The notes under the pieces are model-generated. The model ran no database searches and was not told where the DNA came from. It was given only the letters and a program-made list of their open reading frames with translations. This document shows positions 27,159-39,501 of a DNA stretch of 64,000 nucleotides, one piece after another; positions within the stretch are counted from its first letter, which is position 1, and every line of letters starts with the position of its first letter. The translations under genes were made by a program, and so were the position numbers. The stretch is from an uncultured Kordiimonas sp. (GTDB taxonomy: Bacteria > Pseudomonadota > Alphaproteobacteria > Sphingomonadales > Kordiimonadaceae). Where the stretch lies: contig CANMRM010000005.1 in the NCBI GenBank assembly GCA_947500295.1, forward strand, positions 248,001 to 312,000, in the 5' to 3' direction.

Positions 27159-27606
27159 GTGCCTGATGATTATGGGAACAAAAAGAGCACATATCTTGTG
27201 CCTCCTCAGGTCAAAACCACATATTGTGTCCCGCTATGATTCACGCCATAGGGTGATTCCTGAACTTTCTGTCAAGTGATAGATTCGGTTGCTGGGCTAT
27301 GGCGGCCTATGTAATCTACCCCTCTGACCTCGGTGGGTCTGGTGGGCAACCAATCTCCCAATTTTGGGAACTGTCCGCAGGTATTTTGTGCACGGGTGCG
27401 TGCGGGGGATGCCGCCACCGACTTTGGCCATAACAAAAACAGGATTGGCGCCTTATTGCGCCAGCAGGGGTCTTTTGTGTGTGCCATCATACAGGAAACG
27501 CGTGACCGCTTGCATGCCCTTCAGGGCAGGGCTCGCAAGCGATCCAATCGGAATAATACGTGCGGGCACGTCAGGTGCCGCAGCACGACAAGGAGAATAA
27601 GTTCCG
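27159..27606. other. Long leader region upstream of dnaA
   Basis: 448 bases without a recognisable gene between the rpsT terminator and dnaA. I looked for DnaA boxes (TTATCCACA and close variants) and AT-rich 13-mers and saw no convincing cluster, so it is not called an origin. GGCGCC-type dyads (around 27444-27460, GGCGCC-TTATT-GCGCC) are present. It presumably carries the dnaA promoter and a long 5' untranslated leader. Confidence 0.4.
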
Positions 27607-29022
27607 ATGTCGGAAGGGGAGAATGAAGAAATGGGGGCAACCGGGGGGATTGCAGCCAGTGTCAGTCAGGATGTGGACTCGCCGTGGGCGCGCGTCTGCA
27701 GCAAATTCAAAAAGGAATTCGGGCAACAGGCCTATTCGACCTGGCTGGGGCAACTTGGGTACAATGGGCTGGACGGTGGCACGGTTGAGTTGACAGCGCC
27801 AACAAAATTTGTGCGGGACTGGATCCAGCGCAATTACGGTTCTCGTCTGATGGACTTTTTCCATGCCGAAGACAAACGCGTAAAAAGCCTGAGCATTCGC
27901 CTGGCTGCCAAAGGTGCTGTACCGGCTACGCCGAGCCAGCCTGTGGCGCGCGCTGCCGCGGCTGAAGCGCCGGCGGATGCAAACGGTGGTTTCGGCCAAC
28001 AGGCAGCGCTTGATCCGAAATACACGTTCGACAGCTTTGTTGTCGGCAAGTCAAACGAGCTTGCTTACGCAGCGGCAAAACGAATTGCCGAAAGTGATGA
28101 AGTCGCCTTCAATCCATTGTTTCTGCACGGCGGCGTGGGCCTCGGCAAAACCCACCTGATGCACGCCATCGCCTGGGAAGTGAAACGACGTGCCCCGGAG
28201 AAAAAAGTTGCCTATGTATCGGCAGAAAAATTCATGTTCGAGTTCATCTCGGCCATCCGATACAAAGACACTCACGCTTTCAAACAAAGATTTCGTGCTG
28301 CGGACCTGCTGATGGTGGACGACGTTCAGTTCATCGCCAACAAAGACAGCACCCAGGAAGAGTTCTTCCACACATTCAATGCTCTGATCGACAACCGCTG
28401 CCAGTTGGTGATTACGGCAGATCGCTCTCCCACCGACCTCGAAGGCATCGAAGAGCGTATTGTCTCAAGGCTGGGGTGGGGTCTGGTTGCGGACATTCAC
28501 CCAACCGACTATGAGCTCAGGCTCGGCATTCTGCAGTCCAAGGCAGAACAAGTGCCAGGCGTGGAGGTGCCGGTTGAAGTGCTGGAGTTCCTTGCCAAGC
28601 GCATCATCTCGAACGTGCGGGAACTTGAAGGGGCCCTCAACAGAGTGATGGCCTACGCAACCCTTGTTGGCCGCCCCATCACAATGGAAATGACCCGGGA
28701 CGTGCTGCAGGACCTCATTCGTGCCAATGACAGAAAGGTAACGATTGATGAAATCCAGCGCAGCGTTGCTGAATATTACAATTTGCGGCTCGCGGAGATG
28801 CTGTCGCAGCGGCGGTCGCGCATGATCGCACGCCCCCGTCAGGTCGCCATGTATCTCTCCAAGCAGTTGACGGCCCGCAGCCTGCCGGAAATCGGGCGCC
28901 GCTTCGGAGGTCGCGATCATACCACCGTCATGCACGCGGTGAGAAAGATCGAAGACCTGGTTAAATCGGACAGTCAGCTTGACGAGGATATCACCCGTTT
29001 GACCCGCCTTCTTGCCGGCTGA
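27607..29022 (+). CDS. dnaA: Chromosomal replication initiator DnaA
   Basis: A 471-residue AAA+ initiator that binds DnaA boxes and opens oriC. Domain I (about residues 20-90; WARVCSKFKKEFGQQAYSTWL) is followed by an Ala/Pro-rich linker. Domain III has Walker A GGVGLGKTHL and Walker B LLMVDDVQFI; domain IV ends with the DnaA-box helix GRRFGGRDHTTVMHAVRKI. The ATG at 27607 follows AAGGAGAATAAG; an ATG at 27631 (MGATGG) with its own GGGGAGAAT is an alternative. The terminator at 29116-29141 follows. Confidence 0.97.
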   Translation: MSEGENEEMGATGGIAASVSQDVDSPWARVCSKFKKEFGQQAYSTWLGQLGYNGLDGGTVELTAPTKFVRDWIQRNYGSRLMDFFHAEDKRVKSLSIRLAAKGAVPATPSQPVARAAAAEAPADANGGFGQQAALDPKYTFDSFVVGKSNELAYAAAKRIAESDEVAFNPLFLHGGVGLGKTHLMHAIAWEVKRRAPEKKVAYVSAEKFMFEFISAIRYKDTHAFKQRFRAADLLMVDDVQFIANKDSTQEEFFHTFNALIDNRCQLVITADRSPTDLEGIEERIVSRLGWGLVADIHPTDYELRLGILQSKAEQVPGVEVPVEVLEFLAKRIISNVRELEGALNRVMAYATLVGRPITMEMTRDVLQDLIRANDRKVTIDEIQRSVAEYYNLRLAEMLSQRRSRMIARPRQVAMYLSKQLTARSLPEIGRRFGGRDHTTVMHAVRKIEDLVKSDSQLDEDITRLTRLLAG

Positions 29023-29115
29023 CCCGGGGGCATCTGCCCCCTGCAGGCTGACATTTGAAAGCCCCGATTTCCTGCGTATGCGACTCGGCAGAAAACCAGT
29101 GATTCCAGCTTGAAA

Positions 29116-29141
29116 AAAAAGCGTCATTTTTGGCGCTTTTT
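29116..29141 (+). terminator. Intrinsic terminator of dnaA
   Basis: Left arm AAAAAGCGTCA (29116-29126), loop TTTT, right arm TGGCGCTTTTT (29131-29141), with one wobble pair. It lies 93 bases past the dnaA stop, so dnaN likely has its own promoter between here and 29310. Confidence 0.85.
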
Positions 29142-29309
29142 CGTTTGGTTTTACCCCCAAAACCGCTATTGTTGCAAAAGGCCTTGTATGGGGGTGCCGA
29201 TAGGCTGGTTTTTCACCTATTCCGGTGTGTCTCGGGGGAGACGAAGCCGGGCACTGCGGCGCTATCTGAAAGGCAGCCGATTAATGCAGTCAGACAAGAA
29301 GATTTTTTC

Positions 29310-30425
29310 ATGAAATTCACGATTGAGCGGAATTCCCTCCTGAAAACCCTGGGCCACGTGCAATCCGTCGTTGAACGACGGAACACGATTCCAATCCTGT
29401 CAAATGTCATGATCGAAGCGGATGGGGAAGGCGTCGCCATGACCGCCACCGATCTCGACATTTCGATCGTGGAAAAGACCGGAGCTGCTGTAGCGCAGCC
29501 CGGTGCAACAACAGTGCCCGCGCACACCCTGTTTGACATCGCGCGGAAGCTTCCGGACGGCGCCGAGGTTGAGTTGACACTCGAAGATGGCGATCGCCTC
29601 GTTGTAAAAGCCGGGCGTTCACGCTTTACGCTCGCCTGTCTCGACAAAGAAGACTTCCCCACCATGAGCGAAAGCGATCTGCCGCACCGGTTCGCGATCG
29701 CGGCGGAAGAACTCAAGCGTTTGATCGACAAAGCCAGGTTCGCGATCTCCACGGAAGAAACCCGTTACTATCTGAATGGTATTTATTTGCATGTAGCAAA
29801 CAGCGATGCGGGCGCCACACTGCGCGCTGTCGCAACAGACGGGCACCGGCTTGCGCAGGTCGAGCAGGAAGTGCCAGAGGGTGCGACCGGCATGCCGGGC
29901 ATCATTGTGCCGCGCAAAACCGTCGCCGAGGTCAGAAAACTGATCGACGAATATGAAGGGGACGTTGTTGTTGCCCTGTCAGATACGAAAATGCGTTTCA
30001 GCTTTGACAGCACAGTTGTCACATCCAAGCTGATTGACGGCACATTCCCTGACTACAGCCGGGTCATCCCGCAGGGTAACGACAAGATGCTGGAGATTGA
30101 CTGCCGTCTCTTTTCTCAGGCGGTGGACCGGGTTTCCACCATCAGTTCGGACAAAACACGGTCAGTAAAACTGTCGCTCGCGGAAGATACACTCAAGCTG
30201 TCAGTCAACAGCCCGGACAGTGGCACAGCCCGCGAGGAATTGGCTGCCGCCTACAGTTCGGACGAACTGGAGATTGGCTTCAACAGCCGCTACCTAATGG
30301 ACATACTGGCCCAGATCGAAGGCGACATGGTGCAGGTTATGCTTGCTGACCCGTCGGCGCCGACAGTGCTGAAAGACCTGATGGACGAAGGCGCGCTGTA
30401 TGTGCTGATGCCCATGCGCGTGTAG
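29310..30425 (+). CDS. dnaN: DNA polymerase III beta subunit (sliding clamp)
   Basis: A 371-residue protein that forms the ring-shaped processivity clamp. Three clamp domains of about 120 residues each are apparent; typical stretches are LGHVQSVVERRNTIPILSNV, AVATDGHRLAQVE, VIPQGNDKMLEID and the C-terminal LYVLMPMRV. The ATG at 29310 gives the standard N terminus; the open frame extends upstream through the dnaA terminator and is not used. recF follows after 114 bases. Confidence 0.97.
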   Translation: MKFTIERNSLLKTLGHVQSVVERRNTIPILSNVMIEADGEGVAMTATDLDISIVEKTGAAVAQPGATTVPAHTLFDIARKLPDGAEVELTLEDGDRLVVKAGRSRFTLACLDKEDFPTMSESDLPHRFAIAAEELKRLIDKARFAISTEETRYYLNGIYLHVANSDAGATLRAVATDGHRLAQVEQEVPEGATGMPGIIVPRKTVAEVRKLIDEYEGDVVVALSDTKMRFSFDSTVVTSKLIDGTFPDYSRVIPQGNDKMLEIDCRLFSQAVDRVSTISSDKTRSVKLSLAEDTLKLSVNSPDSGTAREELAAAYSSDELEIGFNSRYLMDILAQIEGDMVQVMLADPSAPTVLKDLMDEGALYVLMPMRV

Positions 30426-30539
30426 AGGGCTTTTGGACCGACGCTCACATACCCTAAACGCATTGGTGTCAGGCTTTGCCGCGCTGGACAGGGTGGGTCT
30501 ATCGGTTCTGCTCAACGCCAATCTAGAAAGCCCTGCCGG

Positions 30540-34254
<3,715 letters not shown>

Positions 34255-34383
34255 GAAGGGGCTGATCAACCTTCGTTTTTCAATAACGGGAAGCTGAAAG
34301 CGAGATTTTGCTATTAGATTGAACCTTGGGATATTTTGCAAATCTAGATATGTCGAAACCTGTTTGGCAAACATTGGACAGTC

Positions 34384-35343
34384 ATGAAAATATCTGTCGT
34401 CATTCCAAGCTATAATCGCGCCGATCTGATCGGTGAAACGCTGGACAGCGTCGCGTCACAGACCCGCGCTGTTGACGAAATAATTGTCGTCGATGACGGT
34501 TCCGCGGACGACACAAAAGGCGTCATAGAGAGAAGAAACGATGCCCGCATTCGGTACCATAGGATCGAAAACAGCGGTGTTGAAGGTGCGCGCAGCACAG
34601 GCATCAGGCTTGCCAGCAACGAATGGATCGCTCTGATCGACAGCGATGATATCTGGCAATCGGATCACATTGAAAGGCTGGCCGACTTGTCAGTCCGCTA
34701 TCCGGACCACGACTATCTGTTCTCCAGCTTTTATGAATTTGGCTCAACGGCTAAACATGCTGATAAATTCAGCGCCATGTCACACAAATGGTGGCCGGAA
34801 TTCGAAGACGCAGACAGCGAAAGTCTTATTTGCTTCGATCGCAATATCTTTGTTTCCGTCTTGAACCAAAATCCCATTTTTCCATCCAGTTCAATGTTTC
34901 GGAAGTCCCTGTATGACCGCGTAGGCGGCATCGATGTCCGATTTTCCCGGATCCCCGCCGCTGACGCACAATTTGTCAGAAAGTGCACTGTTTCCGGAAA
35001 ATTTGCCTGCGACCGGCGCGCAACCACCGGCATTCGAAAACATGAAACCAACTTCTCGGGCAACAGTGCTGCAACGGACCTTGGCAGACTGGAACTTCTG
35101 GATCACGAGCGCCGCAACGAAGCAATTTTTAACGCATATGAAGCCGAAATCCGCACAGCCATGGCCAGAACAGCAGATGCGCTTATCGTTGGCGCCTTCA
35201 GCTGGCGAGATTTCGACGCAGTTTTGAAAACAGGCCGCTATGTTCCTTTTGCAGGCCTGAGCCACGCTGCCAAAGTGAGATACGCGGTGTCTATGGTGGC
35301 AAGACCCTTCAAGCGGTTCATCCGCTCTCCGTCCCAGGCCTGA
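34384..35343 (+). CDS. Family 2 glycosyltransferase
   Basis: A 319-residue GT-A fold sugar transferase. The nucleotide-binding start is VVIPSYNRADLIGETLDSV, with DDGSADDT and the metal-binding DSDD in ALIDSDDIW. A family 2 enzyme of this length usually adds a sugar to a cell-surface polysaccharide or lipid in the cytosol. No membrane segment is seen. It stands alone after gyrB (129 bases) with no polysaccharide genes around it, so the substrate is open. Two hairpins follow at 35360-35406. Confidence 0.87.
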   Translation: MKISVVIPSYNRADLIGETLDSVASQTRAVDEIIVVDDGSADDTKGVIERRNDARIRYHRIENSGVEGARSTGIRLASNEWIALIDSDDIWQSDHIERLADLSVRYPDHDYLFSSFYEFGSTAKHADKFSAMSHKWWPEFEDADSESLICFDRNIFVSVLNQNPIFPSSSMFRKSLYDRVGGIDVRFSRIPAADAQFVRKCTVSGKFACDRRATTGIRKHETNFSGNSAATDLGRLELLDHERRNEAIFNAYEAEIRTAMARTADALIVGAFSWRDFDAVLKTGRYVPFAGLSHAAKVRYAVSMVARPFKRFIRSPSQA

Positions 35344-35359
35344 TTTGGCGCCTTAACCC

Positions 35360-35406
35360 GTTAGGGGATAACCCTAACAAAGGGCGCCTCCAATACGGAA
35401 GCGCCC
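35360..35406. terminator. Two adjacent hairpins between the glycosyltransferase and MAPEG genes
   Basis: Hairpin one: GTTAGGG (35360-35366), loop GATAA, CCCTAAC (35372-35378). Hairpin two: GGGCGC-TCC (35382-35391) pairing with GGA-GCGCCC (35397-35406) with one unpaired base in each arm. They lie between convergent genes. T-tracts are short, so termination is probable but not certain. Confidence 0.6.
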
Positions 35407-35439
35407 CGGTTTTCTTGGCCTGGAAAGCGGTCATTCCAC

Positions 35440-35868
35440 TCAAATCGCCAGCGCAGCCTGAAATCCGATAGTCAGGATTGCAAGCCAGGACACCAGATAC
35501 ACCGGTGTGCGCAGGAAGGGGATACCAGCGATATAAACGATGGCATGCGCAATCCGTGCGAAGAAAAAGATTTGTGCCCACGCTGCAATTGTTGCTGCGC
35601 TGGCGGCGTCCACTTTTGGTGTCAGCGCGGCGGCAACAACCACCGCAATGAAAGCAGGCATGGTTTCAACCAGATTAAGGTGAGCCCGCTGCGCGCGCGC
35701 CGCCCACAGGGGTTGCTCCGGCGTTTTGGCTGGAAATCCTTCCGGATAGTTGTTGAGAAACGTCCCAAGTCCCCAACCAAACAGGCGCGCTGCGATGTAA
35801 GGTGTCCACAACAGCACGGTCAAAAGACCACTGAGTGCCAGGTAATAAAGTGCGGTTTCCATTGTCAT
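35440..35868 (-). CDS. MAPEG-family membrane protein
   Basis: A 142-residue membrane protein with four hydrophobic helices, of the MAPEG superfamily (microsomal glutathione transferase-like). The signature NYPEGFPAKTPEQPLWAARAQRAHLN has the conserved RAxRAHxN pattern (here ARAQRAHLN) for glutathione contact. Bacterial members are mostly uncharacterised. The ATG at 35868 and a VOC gene 12 bases upstream on the same strand make a likely two-gene unit of detoxification type. Confidence 0.83.
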   Translation of the reverse strand: MTMETALYYLALSGLLTVLLWTPYIAARLFGWGLGTFLNNYPEGFPAKTPEQPLWAARAQRAHLNLVETMPAFIAVVVAAALTPKVDAASAATIAAWAQIFFFARIAHAIVYIAGIPFLRTPVYLVSWLAILTIGFQAALAI

Positions 35869-35880
35869 TACTCCTGCAGG

Positions 35881-36261
35881 CTAGGCGGCAAAGCCGTTGG
35901 TTAACGCTTCAAGCTTGTGTCCAAAAGGATCCCGCACATAGGCGGCATAAACCTCTGCATGCGGATAGGCCCGGGCACCGGGCGCACCCTCGCACATTGC
36001 TCCCGCCTGCATGGCCGCGCGGTGAAACTCATCCACTTGCTCTGAGGTCGCGGCCTTGAATGCCACGTGCATACCGTTGCCAGCTGAAGCACTGTCGCCG
36101 TCATAGGGTTTCATGGCCAAAAACTGGATGCCGTTTTTGCCGTAGGCAAGCAGGCCATCCATTTCCGCAATCAAATAATATTCAAGCTTCTCCAGTATGG
36201 TGTCATAGAATTTTTTGGCGCTTTCAATATCGTCGACGCCAACACTGATGTGATCAATCAT
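35881..36261 (-). CDS. VOC-family (glyoxalase/dioxygenase fold) protein
   Basis: A 126-residue protein of the vicinal-oxygen-chelate fold, starting MIDHISVGVDDIESAKKFYD and ending RDPFGHKLEALTNG. The metal-binding histidines (H4 in IDHISV and one in GMHVAFKA) and the glutamate in KLEAL are in place. Members isomerise, open rings or bind antibiotics; the substrate is not evident. It is divergent from an AraC-type regulator gene over 151 bases and directly upstream of the MAPEG gene. Confidence 0.82.
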   Translation of the reverse strand: MIDHISVGVDDIESAKKFYDTILEKLEYYLIAEMDGLLAYGKNGIQFLAMKPYDGDSASAGNGMHVAFKAATSEQVDEFHRAAMQAGAMCEGAPGARAYPHAEVYAAYVRDPFGHKLEALTNGFAA

Positions 36262-36327
36262 GTTCGTTCCTCTTTGTCACGGGTTGAGCAGCCATACCTA
36301 AAGACTGGGACAGGATTAACAATTCGC

Positions 36328-36387
36328 GATCGTCCCGCTTTTATGTCAGATCGTCCGCAACAGTTGCGCACATACGGCGATTAGACA
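36328..36387. promoter_or_regulatory. Candidate AraC-type operator elements
   Basis: GATCGTCC occurs at 36328-36335 and 36349-36356, exactly 21 bases (two helix turns) apart, the spacing often seen for AraC-family sites. A third element CGATTAGACA at 36378-36387 recurs as CGATTGGACA at 37385-37394 upstream of the YHS gene. Confidence 0.5.
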
Positions 36388-36412
36388 TAATTAGGCAAAA
36401 GGAGAAAATGTC

Positions 36413-37360
36413 ATGGATGTCCTGAGTGATATTCTCGATCTGCTCAAATTCAGAGGCTCGCTTTATTTCGCAACCGAGTTCAATGCTCCCTGGGGCATTC
36501 AGGTTCCGCCTTACCAGAACGTCGCCCGGTTTCATCTGGCGACCGGTGGTGATTGCTGGGTGCGCGTGGAGGGCAGCCGGGAAGCCGTACTTTTATCGGC
36601 CGGTGACATGATCATCATTCCGCATGGCGCATCCCATACACTGTCAGACCAGCCCGATACGCCCATTGTCAGTCTGGATCGTGCTCTTGAAGTCAGTGGT
36701 TATGTCGGAGAAGGACATTTTATATACGGCGGCGAAGGCACAAGCCGCGGCCACCTGGTGTGTGGCCATTTCGAATTTGACGAGCGCTTCCGGCATCCCC
36801 TTCTCGACGATCTGCCTGACTATATCCTGATCCGCGGCAGGCAGGCGGTGGAGTTCTCCTGGTTTGAAAATGCCATGCGTTATCTTGACTATGAAAGCGG
36901 CGGCACCTCCATGGGCAGCCAGGCCATTGTAAAACGCCTGTCAGAGATTCTTTTCATCCATGCCGTGCGCGCCTGGAGCGCAGAAGGCAACCACGAAAGC
37001 GGGTTTCTGCGCGCCGTCGCAGACAGGCATATCGGTCGGGGGCTGAAACGCTTCCACGAAAAACCGGACGCGGCATGGACCATTGACCAGCTCGCATCCG
37101 AATGCGGCCTGTCCCGGTCCGTTTTTGCCGACCGGTTTCGCGATCTGATGGACATGACACCCGCACATTATATGACCTTCTGGCGCATGCAGCGCGCCTG
37201 CCAGTATCTGCTGGAAAGCGATCTGTCGACGGACGCGATAGCGGAAAAAGTCGGCTATCAGTCCCTTGCATCCTTCAGCAAGGTTTTCAAAAAAACCATT
37301 GGTACAGGCCCGGGGCACTATCGCAGGTCGGGGGCTCGCGCCGGCAGCGCCGCTGCATAG
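36413..37360 (+). CDS. AraC-family regulator with cupin sensor domain
   Basis: A 315-residue regulator. The N-terminal half is a cupin-type ligand domain (WGIQVPPYQNVARFHLATGG, GDMIIIPHGASHTL). The C-terminal 100 residues hold two helix-turn-helix motifs typical of AraC (WTIDQLASECGLSRSVFADRF and TDAIAEKVGYQSLASFSKVFKK). The ATG at 36413 follows AAAAGGAGAAAATGTC. It is divergent from the VOC-MAPEG pair and 115 bases upstream of the YHS gene, so both may be targets. The ligand is unknown. Confidence 0.89.
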   Translation: MDVLSDILDLLKFRGSLYFATEFNAPWGIQVPPYQNVARFHLATGGDCWVRVEGSREAVLLSAGDMIIIPHGASHTLSDQPDTPIVSLDRALEVSGYVGEGHFIYGGEGTSRGHLVCGHFEFDERFRHPLLDDLPDYILIRGRQAVEFSWFENAMRYLDYESGGTSMGSQAIVKRLSEILFIHAVRAWSAEGNHESGFLRAVADRHIGRGLKRFHEKPDAAWTIDQLASECGLSRSVFADRFRDLMDMTPAHYMTFWRMQRACQYLLESDLSTDAIAEKVGYQSLASFSKVFKKTIGTGPGHYRRSGARAGSAAA

Positions 37361-37384
37361 AGCAAGAACCCTGACATATGCGGA

Positions 37385-37394
37385 CGATTGGACA
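37385..37394 (+). promoter_or_regulatory. Shared AraC-type element upstream of the YHS gene
   Basis: CGATTGGACA, 9 of 10 bases as CGATTAGACA upstream of the AraC gene; the preceding ACATA and CGG are shared too. It is 81 bases before the YHS start codon, a plausible activator position. Confidence 0.42.
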
Positions 37395-37475
37395 ATTTAT
37401 CCGGTGATATGCACATAGATACGACAGGATAAGCACCTTATCTAACCATTATTGGCAAAAACTAAGGAGCTTAAA

Positions 37476-37985
37476 ATGTTTAGTTCAATGATCAAGAAAC
37501 TGGCGGTTTTTCTGATGGCCGCCACCACTGCCGTCGCCTTCGTTGGCGAAGCAAGCGCCGAAGATATGGTGCGCACCACCAACGTCAGCGATCATCAGCT
37601 GGCGCTCAAGGGCTATGACGCCGTCTCTTATTTCGATGCAGGCGCACCCACCGCAGGAAAAAGCCGTTTCACCTATACCCACAAGGGCGTTGAGTACCGC
37701 TTTACCACCGCCAGCAACCGTGACACATTTGCCGCCAACCCCCGCAAATACGAACCTCAGTATGGTGGGTTTTGCGCCTTTGGTGCGTCCGTCGGACTAA
37801 AGCTTGAGGTTGACCCCGAAGCCTTCGAGATTGTGGACGGCAAATTGTATCTCAACAATTCTCTCGATATCCACGCCATGTGGCTCGAAAACCCAAAAGG
37901 CCGCATCAAAGCCGCCAACAGCAACTGGAAACGCATTAAAGAGGTTTCTGCCGACAAGCTGGAAGCACTGCCGTTTGACGGCTAG
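37476..37985 (+). CDS. Exported YHS-domain protein
   Basis: A 169-residue periplasmic protein. The ATG at 37476 follows AAGGAGCTTAAA. A signal peptide (KKLAVFLMAATTAVAFVGEASA) precedes the YHS region, with the core LKGYDAVSYF near residue 41, YTHKGVEYRFTTASNRDTFAANPRKYEPQYGGFCAFG near 65-102 and LYLNNSLDIHAMWLEN near 120. YHS domains are small metal-binding or adaptor modules found near copper and heavy-metal proteins. One cysteine (GGFCAFG) and several histidines could bind copper. The AraC gene is just upstream; the likely shared operator fits metal or substrate-responsive control. Confidence 0.82.
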   Translation: MFSSMIKKLAVFLMAATTAVAFVGEASAEDMVRTTNVSDHQLALKGYDAVSYFDAGAPTAGKSRFTYTHKGVEYRFTTASNRDTFAANPRKYEPQYGGFCAFGASVGLKLEVDPEAFEIVDGKLYLNNSLDIHAMWLENPKGRIKAANSNWKRIKEVSADKLEALPFDG

Positions 37986-37999
37986 TCCAAATCAACTCT

Positions 38000-38023
38000 G
38001 ACCAGGGCAAGCCTCCCCTGGTC
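38000..38023 (+). terminator. Hairpin after the YHS gene
   Basis: GACCAGGG (38000-38007) and CCCTGGTC (38016-38023) form a perfect 8-bp stem, 15 bases past the YHS stop. No T-run follows, so it may pause or end transcription. Confidence 0.55.
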
Positions 38024-38200
38024 CAGATCGAACCCCGGCTCCACAGCACTCCCCCGTTTGTGGAGCGGCGCAGCCCGCACACCTCATCCGGCGCAGGCTG
38101 CGCCATTTCCCATTGAGAACCCGGTGTGTCCGGCTCGTACACTCAATCAGCCTCAAATCTATACAGCGCCGTATTCCGCATGATAAAGACAAGCCGGGTC

Positions 38201-38235
38201 GAGACGCCGCTGTTCGCAACAGCGGCGATGGTCTC
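38201..38235 (+). promoter_or_regulatory. Inverted repeat upstream of the winged-helix/hydrolase gene
   Basis: GCCGCTGTT (38206-38214), loop CGC, AACAGCGGC (38218-38226) is a perfect 9-bp dyad, with outer GAGAC (38201) and GTCTC (38231) continuing it. It ends 30 bases before the start codon at 38266 and may be an operator or an mRNA hairpin close to the ribosome site. Confidence 0.5.
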
Positions 38236-38265
38236 AGCTCGCTTTTTTCAAGTGGAAACGAGGCT

Positions 38266-39471
38266 ATGCGGTATTTATTTGATGAATTTGAGCTGGATTG
38301 CAGCAAGCAGGAGCTTCTGCGGGACAACAACCTCGTTGCAATAGAGCCGCAAGTGTTCAGCCTGATTGTCCACCTTCTGGAGAATAGGGACCGTATCGTT
38401 TCCAAGGAAGAACTGGTTGAGGTGATCTGGGACGGCCGTTTTGTGTCAGATTCTGCTGTGTCCAGCAGGATAAAGTCTGCGCGAAAGGCGCTGGGCGACA
38501 ACGGGCGGGAGCAAAAGTTTATCAAAACAACCCATGGGCGCGGCGTCCGATTCATAGCGCCAGACGTTGCGTCATTGAACAATAGGTTCGTACAGGAGCA
38601 AGAGGACCATGCATCTTCCGGGCAAAGTGACAACGTCTCCCAGAGTATTGGATTTTGCAAAAGCGCGGACGGCACAAAAATCGCCTTTGCGACAGCAGGT
38701 AAGGGGCCTTCCCTCCTTATGTCTCCTTGCTGTTTCAGTCATCTGGAGCAAGATTGGCAAAGCCCGTGCTGGGGGCACCTTTACGATGAATTACTGCAAC
38801 ACCACCAGCTGGTCCGGTATGATACACGCGGCAATGGGCTTTCTGATTGGAACACAACAGATTACAGTTTCGAACGTCAACTTGAGGACCTTGAAGCAGT
38901 TGTTGACTCGCTGGGCGTTGACAGATTTCCTCTCGTTGGATTTGCGCAGGGCTGCACAGTCAGCGCCGCATACGCCGCCAAGCATCCTGACCGGGTCACA
39001 AAACTGTTGTTGCTCGCGGGGTATACACGCGGTTGGCGTGTTGCTGAAGACGCCAACTACAAACAGGTATTTGAAGCGTTTGTGACACTCGTCAGAGCAG
39101 GTTGGGGGCGTCACAGTTTGCCTTTCCGTCAAATGTTCACATCACTTTTCATGCCGACAGCCCCATCGGCCAACCAATCCTGGTTCAACGAACTTCAACG
39201 CATCGCATCAACGCCAGAAAACCGAGCACTGTTGTTTGAAGCCTTTGGCGACGTTGATGTATGCAAATATTTGCCGGATGTGAAAGTGCCTACACTCGTA
39301 ATACATAGCCGAGGCGACATGTGCGTGCCGGTGGACTCAGGCCGCGAACTCGCTGCCGGCATCGACAATGCTCGATTTTTTGTGTTGGACACGAGTAACC
39401 ATATGATTCCGCACAGCGATCCCGCATGGAAAAAATGTGCCGCCAGCATCAACGCATTCTTGGCGGAATGA
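38266..39471 (+). CDS. Winged-helix regulator fused to an alpha/beta-hydrolase domain with altered nucleophile
   Basis: A 401-residue fusion. Residues 1-105 are an OmpR/CadC-type winged helix (FELDCSKQELLRD, AIEPQVFSLIVHLLEN, SRIKSARKALGDN, THGRGVRFIAP). Residues about 125-400 are an alpha/beta hydrolase (LVRYDTRGNGLSDW, the acid loop in LVIHSRGDMCVPVD, histidine in SNHMIPHSDPAW). The nucleophile elbow expected as G-x-S-x-G reads GFAQG, with alanine for serine (codon GCG), so hydrolysis is unlikely and the domain may bind a ligand such as a quorum signal. ATG 38266 is chosen because it begins the winged-helix core; the frame is open upstream to 38113. No membrane segment is seen. Confidence 0.82.
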   Translation: MRYLFDEFELDCSKQELLRDNNLVAIEPQVFSLIVHLLENRDRIVSKEELVEVIWDGRFVSDSAVSSRIKSARKALGDNGREQKFIKTTHGRGVRFIAPDVASLNNRFVQEQEDHASSGQSDNVSQSIGFCKSADGTKIAFATAGKGPSLLMSPCCFSHLEQDWQSPCWGHLYDELLQHHQLVRYDTRGNGLSDWNTTDYSFERQLEDLEAVVDSLGVDRFPLVGFAQGCTVSAAYAAKHPDRVTKLLLLAGYTRGWRVAEDANYKQVFEAFVTLVRAGWGRHSLPFRQMFTSLFMPTAPSANQSWFNELQRIASTPENRALLFEAFGDVDVCKYLPDVKVPTLVIHSRGDMCVPVDSGRELAAGIDNARFFVLDTSNHMIPHSDPAWKKCAASINAFLAE

Positions 39472-39501
39472 AGCGGTTAGTTTTGTAACTTCAAGCTAAC
39501 T

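Noticed and set aside
27159-27606. Chromosomal origin next to dnaA
   Set aside because: No convincing cluster of DnaA boxes or AT-rich 13-mers was seen; alphaproteobacterial origins often lie elsewhere, for example near hemE.
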